Positions 37,017-43,959 of a stretch of DNA of 51,274 bases are shown here, one piece after another (the stretch's first letter is position 1; each line of letters starts with the position of its first letter). The position numbers were made by a program, and so were the translations under genes. The stretch is from Fenollaria massiliensis (GTDB taxonomy: Bacteria; Bacillota; Clostridia; Tissierellales; Peptoniphilaceae). Under the pieces are notes generated by a model. That model ran no database searches. It saw only the letters and a program-made list of their open reading frames with translations, and was not told the DNA's origin. The stretch spans positions 1 to 51,274 of the forward strand of contig NZ_HG326229.1 in NCBI RefSeq assembly GCF_000312505.2, read 5' to 3'.

Positions 37017-37453
37017 CCGAATTTCTCGTCATAAGCTTTGCTGATTCTGTCGCAGTCTTTGATTCTCTCTCTGATTGTTCTTTTCTTTGCCAGTACTGGT
37101 ATTTTTGTTAGGCCTTGGATCTTTACGTATCCGTCTTCGAAGTCGCTGATTAGGGATCTGTTTAGGTAGATCATGCTGCCGTCTCCTTTGGAGCGAACTT
37201 CTCTAACTCTGATGCCTACTAGTCTTGTGTCTCTAAGTACGATTGCGAGACCGGTTTTTTTCTCGGCGATGTTTTTCGCCCACTTTTTGTACTGTTTTTC
37301 GTCTGCCATGTGGTCTCTAAATAGCCTGGTGATTGCTGTCCTTATGGAAACGTGTAGGTTTTCAGCGCTCATGTCTTGGTATATGGCGACTGTCGTGTTT
37401 ATTCCTTCACTATCGTAAGCTGGGATTAATGCCGCCAACATCTTTTCTTTCAT
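37010..37453 (-). CDS. Conserved-looking protein of unknown function next to a sigma factor
   Basis: 147 residues, soluble, Lys/Arg-rich at the C-terminus (KKRTIRERIKDCDRI). I do not recognise a family. AAGGAGG precedes the ATG and a strong terminator overlaps the stop, so the gene appears real. It lies 101 bases downstream of the sigma factor gene in the same direction and may be co-transcribed or regulated by it. The bases between show no terminator. Confidence 0.65.
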   Translation of the reverse strand: MKEKMLAALIPAYDSEGINTTVAIYQDMSAENLHVSIRTAITRLFRDHMADEKQYKKWAKNIAEKKTGLAIVLRDTRLVGIRVREVRSKGDGSMIYLNRSLISDFEDGYVKIQGLTKIPVLAKKRTIRERIKDCDRISKAYDEKFGD

Positions 37454-37554
37454 AATTTTTCCTCCTTATTTATAAGTCTATTATAGTCTTTTATATTTCT
37501 TTTGTCAATAGCTTTTTCTTATTTTATGTCAATGCTTGTCTATTATTCTAATTT

Positions 37555-38103
37555 TCATACTTTAGTATTATGTTCTTGTTCTTTGTATAATTTTCTGAGT
37601 TTTTTGAGTAGCCCCGTTATTTTCTTAGCGGCTGTGCTTTTTGAGTATCCAAGTGCGCGCCCTATGTCTTCGTAGTTCATCTCGGTGTAATAACGTAAAT
37701 AGATGAGTTTTTCTTCTTCGTATGTGAGCTGTTTAAAAACTTTTCCTAGTGTGTCGTTGTAGAATAGTTTTTCGAAGTCGTCCATGCTGGTCTCGTCTTC
37801 TACGAGGAAGGCGTCGTCTAGTGGCTGTGTGTCTATGCCTTTTTTGTATTTACCTAGCAAATGGTATTTCATCCTGGATTTGATGTGTGCGAGTGCGTGT
37901 GCGCCTTTTTTGATGTCGAAGTCTTTGAGTGCTTCGAGGGCGACGACTCTGAGTTCTTGGATTAGGTCTTCCACTTCTTTGTAGTTTGGGTAGTAGCGCC
38001 TGATTTGCGCGAGCATGAGTGGTTTGAGTGCTTCTATGGCGTCTGTGCCTACGCTTCCATTTTCTTGATAAATTTGAGCGATTTTGTCAAAATTAATTTT
38101 CAT
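37555..38103 (-). CDS. Short sigma-70 family RNA polymerase factor
   Basis: 182 residues. A region 2-like part (EVEDLIQELRVVALEALKDF, about residues 40-60) and a region 4 helix-turn-helix near the C-terminus (NYEDIGRALGYSKSTAAKKI, about 143-162) are visible, with no region 1 or 3. AAGGAGG precedes the ATG. The divergent neighbours are DUF1659 and DUF2922 genes. Small sigma factors beside DUF1659/DUF2922 genes are found elsewhere in Firmicutes, so this looks like a conserved module. Target genes are unknown. Confidence 0.82.
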   Translation of the reverse strand: MKINFDKIAQIYQENGSVGTDAIEALKPLMLAQIRRYYPNYKEVEDLIQELRVVALEALKDFDIKKGAHALAHIKSRMKYHLLGKYKKGIDTQPLDDAFLVEDETSMDDFEKLFYNDTLGKVFKQLTYEEEKLIYLRYYTEMNYEDIGRALGYSKSTAAKKITGLLKKLRKLYKEQEHNTKV

Positions 38104-38344
38104 CTTCTGTCCTCCTTTTCATTTTCTTAAGATTATTGTAGCGACTTGTGCATGTGTTTGGCAAACTCTACCTCTCGCACAAATATTGGAACTCTCTGCA
38201 ATTTTTAGACATTTCGCATATAAATTGGACGTTTGTGCGCGCACTTTCCATTATTATGGTGTTTATATGCGCGGGAAATATTACTCTGTTTTTGTATATA
38301 TTAAGTGTAGGGCGAAAAGCTCTGGATGAAAGGGGGTGAATATT
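38104..38344. promoter_or_regulatory. Divergent control region of the sigma and DUF1659 genes
   Basis: 241 bases without ORF. It contains a perfect palindrome, GTGCGCGCAC, near 38233 and AT-rich stretches. No consensus TTGACA/TATAAT pair is evident toward DUF1659, which would fit use of an alternative sigma factor, but that is speculation. Confidence 0.35.
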
Positions 38345-38536
38345 GTGAGTAAGGTAAGTGTAAAGGTTTTCTTTACTAATGAGCTTAACGGTGTTAAGAG
38401 AAATCTTTCTAGAACTGTTAACTATGTTAATAGTACTGCTTCGAATGATGATCTTGGCGCTTTTAAGGGTGCATTTTCTGCGCTTTTAGGTAAAGAGGTT
38501 AAAAGGGCTGTTAAGATCTCTGTTGAGGAATTATAG
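38345..38536 (+). CDS. DUF1659-type small protein
   Basis: About 63 residues from the GTG at 38345, chosen because AGGGGG lies eight bases before it; an in-frame GTG at 38336 overlaps that site. The sequence KVFFTNELNGVKRNLSRTVN followed by a short predicted strand-helix protein fits the DUF1659 family. The DUF2922 gene follows after 31 bases with an identical-looking AAAGGGGGTGAA ribosome binding region. Confidence 0.7.
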   Translation: MSKVSVKVFFTNELNGVKRNLSRTVNYVNSTASNDDLGAFKGAFSALLGKEVKRAVKISVEEL

Positions 38537-38567
38537 GTCTAAGCTATGTTTTTAGAAAGGGGGTGAA

Positions 38568-38783
38568 ATGATGAAAAGATTACAAATGAAGTTCAAATGT
38601 GAGGACGGTAAGGCATATAACATGTCTCTACAAAATCCTAAGGACGGCATCCTTGCTAAGGATGTTAAGGACGCTTTCAATACTATTCTTGAAAAGAAAC
38701 TTATCGTGAATAAGGATGGAAGTGAAGTTAACGCGTTAGAAGGAGCGAAGGTAATAACTACTTCAACAGAAGTTTTATTTTAA
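38568..38783 (+). CDS. DUF2922 family protein
   Basis: 71 residues. The family pattern is recognisable: KRLQMKFKCEDGKAYNMSLQ, then a central NPKDGILAKDVKDAFNTIL and a C-terminal GAKVITTSTEVLF. The start may be at 38568 or at the next ATG (38571). It pairs with the preceding DUF1659 gene. Function unknown. Confidence 0.8.
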   Translation: MMKRLQMKFKCEDGKAYNMSLQNPKDGILAKDVKDAFNTILEKKLIVNKDGSEVNALEGAKVITTSTEVLF

Positions 38784-38864
38784 TTGAAAACTCATGTCGA
38801 TAAAATAAAATAGTGCAGGTAATTAAGGGGGTTCATATCGATGATATGGGCTCTCTTTTTTATT

Positions 38865-38993
38865 TCGCGTTCGATTTGCGATCTTGGCTAGTTTCGAATT
38901 GTTTTGTCGCTGCGGAGTGCTTCTATGCACACCTCGCTCCAAAAAATTCTGTACTACGCCAATCTCATCCAAGTGCTCTGCAAACTAACGATG
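38865..38993. repeat. Family B element, copy 3, opposite orientation
   Basis: Reads as the reverse complement of the other B copies, including GATCTTGGCTAGTTTCGAATT and CTCCAAAAAATTCTGTACTACG. Outer arms are CTTGG with CCAAG-type sequence around GCGATC and CTCATC. It follows a weak terminator-like stretch (38826-38862) after the DUF2922 gene and ends 60 bases before the hicA promoter. Confidence 0.7.
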
Positions 38994-39051
38994 CGGAGGA
39001 AGCAATGAGTTGCTTAAATTTTGTAAGCGACTGAAAAAAATAAAAAAACTA

Positions 39052-39079
39052 TTGACAAATGTTTAACATATGTTATAAT
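39052..39079 (+). promoter_or_regulatory. hicAB promoter with internal palindrome
   Basis: TTGACA (39052-39057), a 16-bp spacer and TATAAT (39074-39079). The palindrome AACATATGTT fills the spacer and is a plausible operator for the antitoxin. Confidence 0.75.
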
Positions 39080-39101
39080 AGTCTTGTAAGGAGGATTCCT
39101 T

Positions 39102-39290
39102 ATGAAGAGTTATAACTCAAGGGAGCTAATCAAAGAGGCTAAGAAGCGAGGCTTTGTGTTAATTAGAGTGAGTGGTAGTCATCATATTTTCAAAAATTAT
39201 GATACTGGAGCCATTCTTAATATACCTCATCCAAGAGATGGGTTCAAAGCCGGAACTTTAAAGAGCATTTTGAAAACTTTGGGGATGTAA
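39102..39290 (+). CDS. hicA: HicA-type mRNA interferase toxin
   Basis: 62 residues, one double-stranded-RNA-binding-like fold. The catalytic histidine lies in the motif VSGSHHIFKN, and the C-terminal PHPRDGFKAGTLKSILKTLG is typical. It cleaves mRNA unless held by HicB. AAGGAGG precedes the ATG. hicB follows after 38 bases. Confidence 0.93.
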   Translation: MKSYNSRELIKEAKKRGFVLIRVSGSHHIFKNYDTGAILNIPHPRDGFKAGTLKSILKTLGM

Positions 39291-39328
39291 ATCCCCTTTG
39301 CTCCCCCACTTGTTAAAGGAGTGTTTAA

Positions 39329-39736
39329 ATGAAAAAACAAGATAGTGTAACTTATTTAGCTATTTTTAGCAAAGAAAGTGATGGGGGCTACTCTATTGAC
39401 GTGCCTGCGATTGAGGGAGCATATACATGCTCGGACACATTTGAAGAGGGCATAGCTAATGCACAAGAGGTTATAGGTCTTTGTCTATACGATGAAGAAA
39501 ACGAAAAAATTGAGTATCCAAATGATATTGACATGGATGATATTAATCTTGAAGAAGGTGACTTAGCAGTATATATCAATGTTTATTTGCCATATCAATT
39601 CTCTTTGGTGAAGGAAGTATACAAGAACAAGATGGTGACACTACCAACTTGGCTTGAAGCGCTTGCAAAAAATAAGAATATTAATTTTTCAAGGGTTTTG
39701 ACTGAAGGCTTGAAGAAGGAATTGAATATTAAATAG
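39329..39736 (+). CDS. hicB: HicB-type antitoxin
   Basis: 135 residues: an N-terminal degenerate RNase H-like domain (GYSIDVPAIEGAYTCSDTFEEG) and a C-terminal ribbon-helix-helix-like DNA-binding segment (VTLPTWLEALAKNKNINFSR). The C-terminal ten residues are almost the same in the four hicB copies of this window. It neutralises HicA and probably represses the operon at the palindrome in its promoter. Confidence 0.92.
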   Translation: MKKQDSVTYLAIFSKESDGGYSIDVPAIEGAYTCSDTFEEGIANAQEVIGLCLYDEENEKIEYPNDIDMDDINLEEGDLAVYINVYLPYQFSLVKEVYKNKMVTLPTWLEALAKNKNINFSRVLTEGLKKELNIK

Positions 39737-39744
39737 TATTAAGA

Positions 39745-39773
39745 TTGACAAAGAGCTATAAATCTGTTATTAT
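39745..39773 (+). promoter_or_regulatory. Promoter of small RNA 1, copy a
   Basis: TTGACA (39745-39750), 17 bp, TATTAT (39768-39773), nine bases after the hicB stop. The equivalent promoter at 43225-43253 has the same -35 and -10. Confidence 0.8.
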
Positions 39774-39779
39774 TATCTT

Positions 39780-39851
39780 ACAGATAGAGGCAGTGTTAAT
39801 AGCCAACTAGGGGGAATGTTTTATTAAGAATTGTTCCCTCTAGTCTTTTTT
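39780..39851 (+). ncRNA. Small RNA 1, copy a (about 70 nt)
   Basis: GATAGAGGCAGTG followed by a terminator hairpin closed by CTAG (39807-39810) and CTAG (39840-39843), then a T-run. In copy b the closing stem is CGAG/CTCG, a paired substitution that supports a real RNA stem. There is no start codon with a ribosome binding site inside. Function unknown. Confidence 0.7.
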
Positions 39852-39862
39852 ATCTTTAGTGC

Positions 39863-39891
39863 TTGAAAAAATTTTAAATCTGTAGTATAAT
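39863..39891 (+). promoter_or_regulatory. Promoter of small RNA 2, copy a
   Basis: TTGAAA (39863-39868), 17 bp, TATAAT (39886-39891); copy b has the same boxes at 43341-43369. Confidence 0.8.
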
Positions 39892-39897
39892 ATAGAT

Positions 39898-39967
39898 GTA
39901 TGATATTCCTTGGGAGTAGGACCCTCACCATACGAGGTGCGCCGGAACCAAGGGATTTTTGTTTTTT
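39898..39967 (+). ncRNA. Small RNA 2 / leader element, copy a (about 70 nt)
   Basis: CCTTGG (39908-39913) pairs with CCAAGG (39948-39953). Inside, CCTC/GAGG (39923-39926, 39934-39937) forms a small hairpin, flanked by unpaired GAGTAGGA and TGCGCCGGAA that are identical in copy b. A T-run follows, then AGGAGG and the start of a broken NYN gene. The conserved internal loop in a short stem before a T-run looks like an attenuator or ligand-binding leader. ACGAGGTGCGCCG also occurs in guanidine-III riboswitches, but the pseudoknot partner is absent. Confidence 0.65.
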
Positions 39968-39978
39968 AGGAGGTAATT

Positions 39979-40077
39979 ATGAAAACTGCGATATTAGTTG
40001 ATGAAGGATACTATAGAAAGGTAGCAATGAAAGCATTTGGGATAAAAGACTCAAGCCGAATAAAAAATAATAGTTAA
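39979..40077 (+). pseudogene. Truncated NYN-domain protein
   Basis: 32 codons behind AGGAGG. MKTAILVDEGYYRK resembles the N-terminal strand and first helix of NYN (LabA-like) nuclease-fold proteins, which usually begin with a TAILVDGGY-type sequence. The frame then ends, and a terminator-like GAGGGAGC/GCTCTC hairpin with T-run (about 40088-40112) follows. It is probably the remnant of a gene once controlled by the upstream leader. Confidence 0.5.
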
Positions 40078-40110
40078 AAACATAATTGAGGGAGCTATGG
40101 CTCTCTTTTT

Positions 40111-40388
40111 TATTTCGCGTTCGATTTGCACATCGAAAATTGTTTTCCTTCGCTTGCTCGTCTACGAAAACTGATAATTTCTAAGCTTACTCACCTGTGG
40201 TCTCATATTCGTTCGCTTCGCTCAGCTAGATGAGCCCACGGCCGGTTCGTTGCGCTAAGAAATTAAGGCAGTTTTCTCCGAATGCTGCGCTCGTGAAAAT
40301 CAATTTTCTCACTAAAGTCATCTGTACCAAGTGCTCTGCATAGCGCAAAGGTTCACGTCAATTCATTGACGAGGTTCTTCAAGAACGG
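40111..40388. repeat. Composite: family A inserted in family B, then family C
   Basis: Family B arms (about 40111-40130 and 40321-40340) are split by a family A copy in reverse orientation (40131-40311). The A inner stem is CTGTGGTCTCAT with ATGAGCCCACGG around the conserved apex. A C-type hairpin (CGTCAAT/ATTGACG, 40356-40372) follows. Confidence 0.7.
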
Positions 40389-40442
40389 TTTAGGTGAAAA
40401 AACATACTTCGCGTAAAACATTTAGAATAGCTAATAAATATC

Positions 40443-40471
40443 TTGCACGCTTTAGGACTTTGTGGTATAAT
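40443..40471 (+). promoter_or_regulatory. Promoter of the VWA-lipase gene
   Basis: TTGCAC (40443-40448), 17 bp, TATAAT (40466-40471) in the extended TGTGGTATAAT form. Confidence 0.7.
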
Positions 40472-40501
40472 AGCAACGTATATTATAAAGGAGAGGATTA
40501 C

Positions 40502-42397
40502 ATGAGAAGTAATAAGAAAGCTATAATACTAGCACTAATCATGTGCCTAAGTATATTCATGAGTTTCGGCCAAGCTGTAGTAAAAGCTGGCCCATCCATA
40601 GACTTTGGCACTAAGACAAAAGAGGTCATCTTCATGGTTGACAGAAGCATGGCAACTGGCAAGGAAAGACTTGCCGAGATAAAAAACGAAATCAATGAGC
40701 TTAGCGAGAAGCTTATTGAGAGCGACTCTAATCTAAGTGTTTCACTAATCTACTTCAACGGTAGAGCAGAAACTCTAGTAGAGAAGGTAAAGGATGCAGC
40801 GCTTATCAAAAACGCGAAGACTCCAGAGTTTGCACTAGGTTTTTCAAATCCGATCGCAGCCATCGAAAAGGCGAGAGCCATCGAAAAGGCTGATAAAAAC
40901 TACCTTGTGCTTTACACATCGAGCTACCCAGCAATTGGCCCAATCAGAGCAGACGGTCCATACACAAGTCGCGACCACTTCTACTTCAGAAACGCGAACG
41001 CGCTTAAAAACACAGCCGATGAGCTAGGAAGTGATTACGACTTAATCACAGTTCTTGACATGGCTCGTTTGAACAACAAAGACTACGCTTTCACTAAGAA
41101 ACTTTATAATGACTTATCGAAGAAGACTTATCTTAACGATGAAGCAAAGGGCATCCTTGACTATGTTCATGGCGGCGCTGCTATAGACAAAGTAAGTGAA
41201 GAGAAGAAACCTATAGTCTTCATACCTGGTATTTCAGGAAGTGAACTATACTCAATTGATGAAAAATATGTAAGCGATGAAGAACGCAAAACTGGCATGA
41301 TCTCATCTGATAAAGAATTTATCGGCAAGAGAATATGGATCCCACTTGGATACGGAAAGTCTGAGCTAAGTGAGCTTCTTAATATCAAAAACAATGCTTA
41401 TGGTTTACAAGAAGGCGACCTTAGATATGCTAAGTTAATAACAAGACACACTGGACCTGCGGCATCATACACTTTGCTTATAGATGCGCTTATCAAGCAC
41501 TTCCCAGATAGACCGGTATATCTATTCTCATACGATTGGAGAAAGTCTAACGAAATTACAAGCGAAAAACTTGATGCCTTCATCGACAGCATTAACGAAG
41601 GTGGAAAATTAAAGGTTGACCTTATCGCGCACAGCATGGGCGGCCTTGTATCAAGCCACTACCTAGCTAAGCACGATGACAAGGTAGATAAATACATCTC
41701 CTTCGGTACACCATACGAGGGCGCGCCGCACGCTTACAACGAAATGACTAACGGCAACATCTTAGGAGGTATCGCGGACTTTTTCCTAAACAACTTCCTT
41801 AACATAGACAGCAAGGTTGTTCAAGACTACGACGGACTTCTTGAGCTATATCCAACAAAGAAGATGCTTGATAAGTATCCATACCAAGTTGTGATGAACC
41901 AAAAGCAGCTTGATAGCGAGCTTTTAAAGAACAATTTTGTGACATACGACTCACTTGTGAACAAGCTTCACCTAACATTTGCATCAAAAAGCCTTGGATC
42001 AGATGACGTTCAAGAGCAAATGCAAGCCTACTTAGGACACGAAAGATTCACTGAGTTCTTAAGACGTGCACAAGCTTACAGAGCAATGGGCAGCATGGAC
42101 GAAAGCGTTTACATGCTTCATAGACCAAATTCCATGTTCATAGTTGGAGAGGGCATGGATACTCAAGTTAGCGGCTACTACACAGAAAACGTAAGTGGTC
42201 TTAGCAAGGTTAAAAAGCTTATGACTAAGGAAGGCGATGGCCTAGTTCCGCTATACTCAGCAACTATGGGTATGGAGCTTGACGAGATGCCAGAAGAGCT
42301 TAGATCAAAGTTCAAAGTTGTTAATGGCAACCACATGGGCATACTTATGGATGCTAAGTGCCTAGACATGATGTGTCACTTCTTATTAGGAAGATAA
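40502..42397 (+). CDS. Secreted protein with VWA-like domain fused to an LCAT-type lipase
   Basis: 631 residues from the ATG at 40502, which follows AAGGAGAGG and gives a clean signal peptide (about 1-29). A further in-frame start at 40394 lies upstream of the promoter and is rejected. Residues 35-200 look like a von Willebrand A domain (IFMVDRSMATG, a partial MIDAS). Residues 235-631 resemble lecithin:cholesterol acyltransferase-like hydrolases: PIVFIPGISGSEL, nucleophile serine in LIAHSMGGLVSSHY, aspartate in KEGDGLVPLYSA and histidine in NGNHMGIL. It is probably an extracellular lipase or acyltransferase. Substrate unknown. Confidence 0.8.
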   Translation: MRSNKKAIILALIMCLSIFMSFGQAVVKAGPSIDFGTKTKEVIFMVDRSMATGKERLAEIKNEINELSEKLIESDSNLSVSLIYFNGRAETLVEKVKDAALIKNAKTPEFALGFSNPIAAIEKARAIEKADKNYLVLYTSSYPAIGPIRADGPYTSRDHFYFRNANALKNTADELGSDYDLITVLDMARLNNKDYAFTKKLYNDLSKKTYLNDEAKGILDYVHGGAAIDKVSEEKKPIVFIPGISGSELYSIDEKYVSDEERKTGMISSDKEFIGKRIWIPLGYGKSELSELLNIKNNAYGLQEGDLRYAKLITRHTGPAASYTLLIDALIKHFPDRPVYLFSYDWRKSNEITSEKLDAFIDSINEGGKLKVDLIAHSMGGLVSSHYLAKHDDKVDKYISFGTPYEGAPHAYNEMTNGNILGGIADFFLNNFLNIDSKVVQDYDGLLELYPTKKMLDKYPYQVVMNQKQLDSELLKNNFVTYDSLVNKLHLTFASKSLGSDDVQEQMQAYLGHERFTEFLRRAQAYRAMGSMDESVYMLHRPNSMFIVGEGMDTQVSGYYTENVSGLSKVKKLMTKEGDGLVPLYSATMGMELDEMPEELRSKFKVVNGNHMGILMDAKCLDMMCHFLLGR

Positions 42398-42414
42398 TTC
42401 AATAGTATAGGTAA

Positions 42415-42453
42415 TGAAGGGAGCTGTATCGAGAGATGTGGCTCTCTTTTTTT
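42415..42453 (+). terminator. Terminator after the lipase gene
   Basis: GGGAGC-type arm pairs with GCTCTC, then seven T. Similar GGGAGC/GCTCTC terminators end several units between 38.8 and 46.7 kb. Confidence 0.7.
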
Positions 42454-42470
42454 GTGGGAGAAATTGTACC

Positions 42471-42623
42471 AAGATATATGAGGTATATTCCTTTTTGGGC
42501 TTGATTTAAGTTGCAGCAAGTTGCACATCTGTGATTATTTGGATAGATTTACGTTGTAAACCCAGTGAAATACGGATTTTTATGAAGTCAAAATAGAAAA
42601 TTTAAGTTGCAGCAAGTTGCAAT
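42471..42623 (+). repeat. 153-bp duplicated segment, copy 1, carrying the 3' end of an AlbA_2-type gene
   Basis: Matches 46321-46473 without gaps and with few substitutions. Its first part reads in frame RYMRYIPFWA then TGA (42502-42504), the C-terminus of the AlbA_2-domain protein at 44888-46354, so it is a gene remnant. The rest is non-coding and is bracketed by two AAGTTGCAGCAAGTTGCA copies (42509 and 42604 regions). From 42624 to 42750 only a partial third copy was seen. Confidence 0.8.
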
Positions 42624-42760
42624 ACACAGAATTCATAACTATATCGCATATTAATTTGATATGAGATTTTTGTTTGGGTTTTGAGTTGCAGACATTTTGT
42701 CCGTGACTTAAAAGTGAGATGTTTACATTTTGTAAGTAACTGAAAGAATTTTAAAAAACT

Positions 42761-42788
42761 ATTGACAATATGTATAATAATACGTATA
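42761..42788 (+). promoter_or_regulatory. Promoter of the solo hicB gene
   Basis: A TTGACA and TATAAT separated by 17 bp lie just upstream of the GGGAGGT ribosome binding site, with the palindrome ATACGTAT overlapping the -10. Confidence 0.65.
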
Positions 42789-42808
42789 ATATATGTGGGA
42801 GGTACTTT

Positions 42809-43216
42809 ATGAAAGAGTATAAGGATAAGTATATCTATCCAGCGATATTTGATTATGCTGATGATGGAATATCTGTAGAGTTCCCAGATTTGCAAGGTTG
42901 CTTAACTTTTGGAGACACTGAGGAAGAGGCTTTGTTGATGGCTAAGGAAGTTTTAGGCTTATGGATGGAGAATGTTGAAATTGACAATGAAGATATACCA
43001 AAGGCAAGCTCTTTACTTGATATAAAGCTTGAAGATAATCAAAGAGCAGTACTGATTGATGTATGGATGCCTCTTGTTAGAAAGGCGATAATGAATAAGT
43101 CTATAAAGAAAACTTTAAGTATACCTCAGTGGCTGGACATAAAGGCGAGGGAAGAGGACATTAATTTTTCTCAAGTATTACAAGAGGGACTAAAAAGAGA
43201 ATTAAATATTCAATAG
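42809..43216 (+). CDS. HicB-type antitoxin without adjacent toxin
   Basis: 135 residues from the ATG at 42809, which follows GGGAGGT; an upstream in-frame ATG lies in the promoter. The HicB core GISVEFPDLQGCLTFGDTEE and the C-terminal DNA-binding segment TLSIPQWLDIKAREEDINFS are present. No hicA lies directly upstream, where a duplicated non-coding segment is found instead, so the toxin was probably lost. Small RNA units 1b and 2b follow. Confidence 0.88.
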   Translation: MKEYKDKYIYPAIFDYADDGISVEFPDLQGCLTFGDTEEEALLMAKEVLGLWMENVEIDNEDIPKASSLLDIKLEDNQRAVLIDVWMPLVRKAIMNKSIKKTLSIPQWLDIKAREEDINFSQVLQEGLKRELNIQ

Positions 43217-43224
43217 AATTAAGA

Positions 43225-43253
43225 TTGACAAAATTATAATATTCTGTTATTAT
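43225..43253 (+). promoter_or_regulatory. Promoter of small RNA 1, copy b
   Basis: TTGACA (43225-43230), 17 bp, TATTAT (43248-43253), right after the solo hicB gene. Confidence 0.8.
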
Positions 43254-43259
43254 AATATT

Positions 43260-43329
43260 GATAGAGGCAGTGTTATTAGCCAACGAGAGGGGATGCTTTA
43301 TTAAGAAGTGTTCCCTCTCGTCTTTTTTT
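43260..43329 (+). ncRNA. Small RNA 1, copy b
   Basis: GATAGAGGCAGTG as in copy a. The terminator stem is closed by CGAG (43284-43287) and CTCG (43317-43320) and ends in a longer T-run. Relative to copy a, one pair changes from T-A to G-C and a G-T wobble becomes A-T. Confidence 0.72.
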
Positions 43330-43340
43330 ATCTTTAGGAT

Positions 43341-43369
43341 TTGAAAAAATTTTAAATCTGTAATATAAT
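43341..43369 (+). promoter_or_regulatory. Promoter of small RNA 2, copy b
   Basis: TTGAAA (43341-43346), 17 bp, TATAAT (43364-43369). Confidence 0.8.
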
Positions 43370-43375
43370 ATATGT

Positions 43376-43446
43376 ATGATATTCCTTGGGAGTAGGACCC
43401 TCACGATACGAGGTGCGCCGGAACTAAGGGATTTTTTTGTCTTTTT
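43376..43446 (+). ncRNA. Small RNA 2, copy b
   Basis: CCTTGG (43384-43389) pairs with CTAAGG (43424-43429), a G-C to G-U change from copy a. The internal GAGTAGGA and TGCGCCGGAA are unchanged. It ends in a T-run and no gene start follows, so this copy would act only as a short RNA or is a relic. Confidence 0.65.
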
Positions 43447-43463
43447 TTGCCTTTCGCATTCAC

Positions 43464-43635
43464 TGAAGAACCTCACCCATCATCAAAACTACGTTTTGGA
43501 TGGGTCCCGAGAACCTTGGTTCTTCGCACGGGCGATCTTGGCTAGTTTCGAATTATTTTGTCGCTGCGACGTATTTTTATACGATTCGCTCCAAAAAATT
43601 CTGTACTACGCCAATCTCATCCAAGTGCTCTGCAA
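43464..43635. repeat. Family C hairpin followed by family B element, copy 5 (reverse)
   Basis: C part: CCATC/ATGGG and CAAAAC/GTTTTG within AAGAACC/GGTTCTT flanks (43464-43525). B part (43526-43635) is in reverse orientation; its central hairpin is GTAT/ATAC where other copies have GTGC/GCAC, a paired change. Confidence 0.7.
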
Positions 43636-43683
43636 AAGGATTGTCATGAAACAAATAATTTGCCAACGTGAAATATAAAAAAC

Positions 43684-43714
43684 TATTGACACGTACTAAT
43701 AATACGTGTATAAT
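43684..43714 (+). promoter_or_regulatory. Promoter and operator of the second hicAB pair
   Basis: TTGACA and TATAAT 17 bp apart, with the inverted repeat CACGTA/TACGTG lying between and over them. Confidence 0.75.
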
Positions 43715-43739
43715 ATAAGTGTAAGGAGGAGGACATACT

Positions 43740-43931
43740 ATGGCCCGCACAAAGCCTTACAGAACAGTTGTTAAAGCAATGCGAAAGGCAGGATGGCGTC
43801 TAGACCATACTGAAGGATCTCATGAGATTTATTATAAGGATGGCCGTATCTGTCCTGTCAAATGCAATAAGAAGGATATTCCTTCTGGAATTTTAACAAG
43901 TATTGAGAGGATTACGGGGCTTAAATTTTAG
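43740..43931 (+). CDS. hicA: HicA-type toxin, second copy
   Basis: 63 residues. KAMRKAGWRLDHTEGSHEIYYKDG carries the expected histidine, and the C-terminus VKCNKKDIPSGILTSIERITG resembles the HicA second helix. It is divergent from the first HicA. A GGAGGAGG stretch precedes the ATG; hicB follows after 28 bases. Confidence 0.88.
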   Translation: MARTKPYRTVVKAMRKAGWRLDHTEGSHEIYYKDGRICPVKCNKKDIPSGILTSIERITGLKF

Positions 43932-43959
43932 CCCCACCTCTATAATAGGAGGTATTAAG

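Noticed and set aside
39780-39851. Lysine riboswitch
   Set aside because: Only the first bases (GATAGAGG) look similar; the RNA is far too short and the five-helix core is absent.
39898-39967. Guanidine-III riboswitch
   Set aside because: Thirteen bases match (ACGAGGTGCGCCG), but the pseudoknot partner GGCGC is missing.
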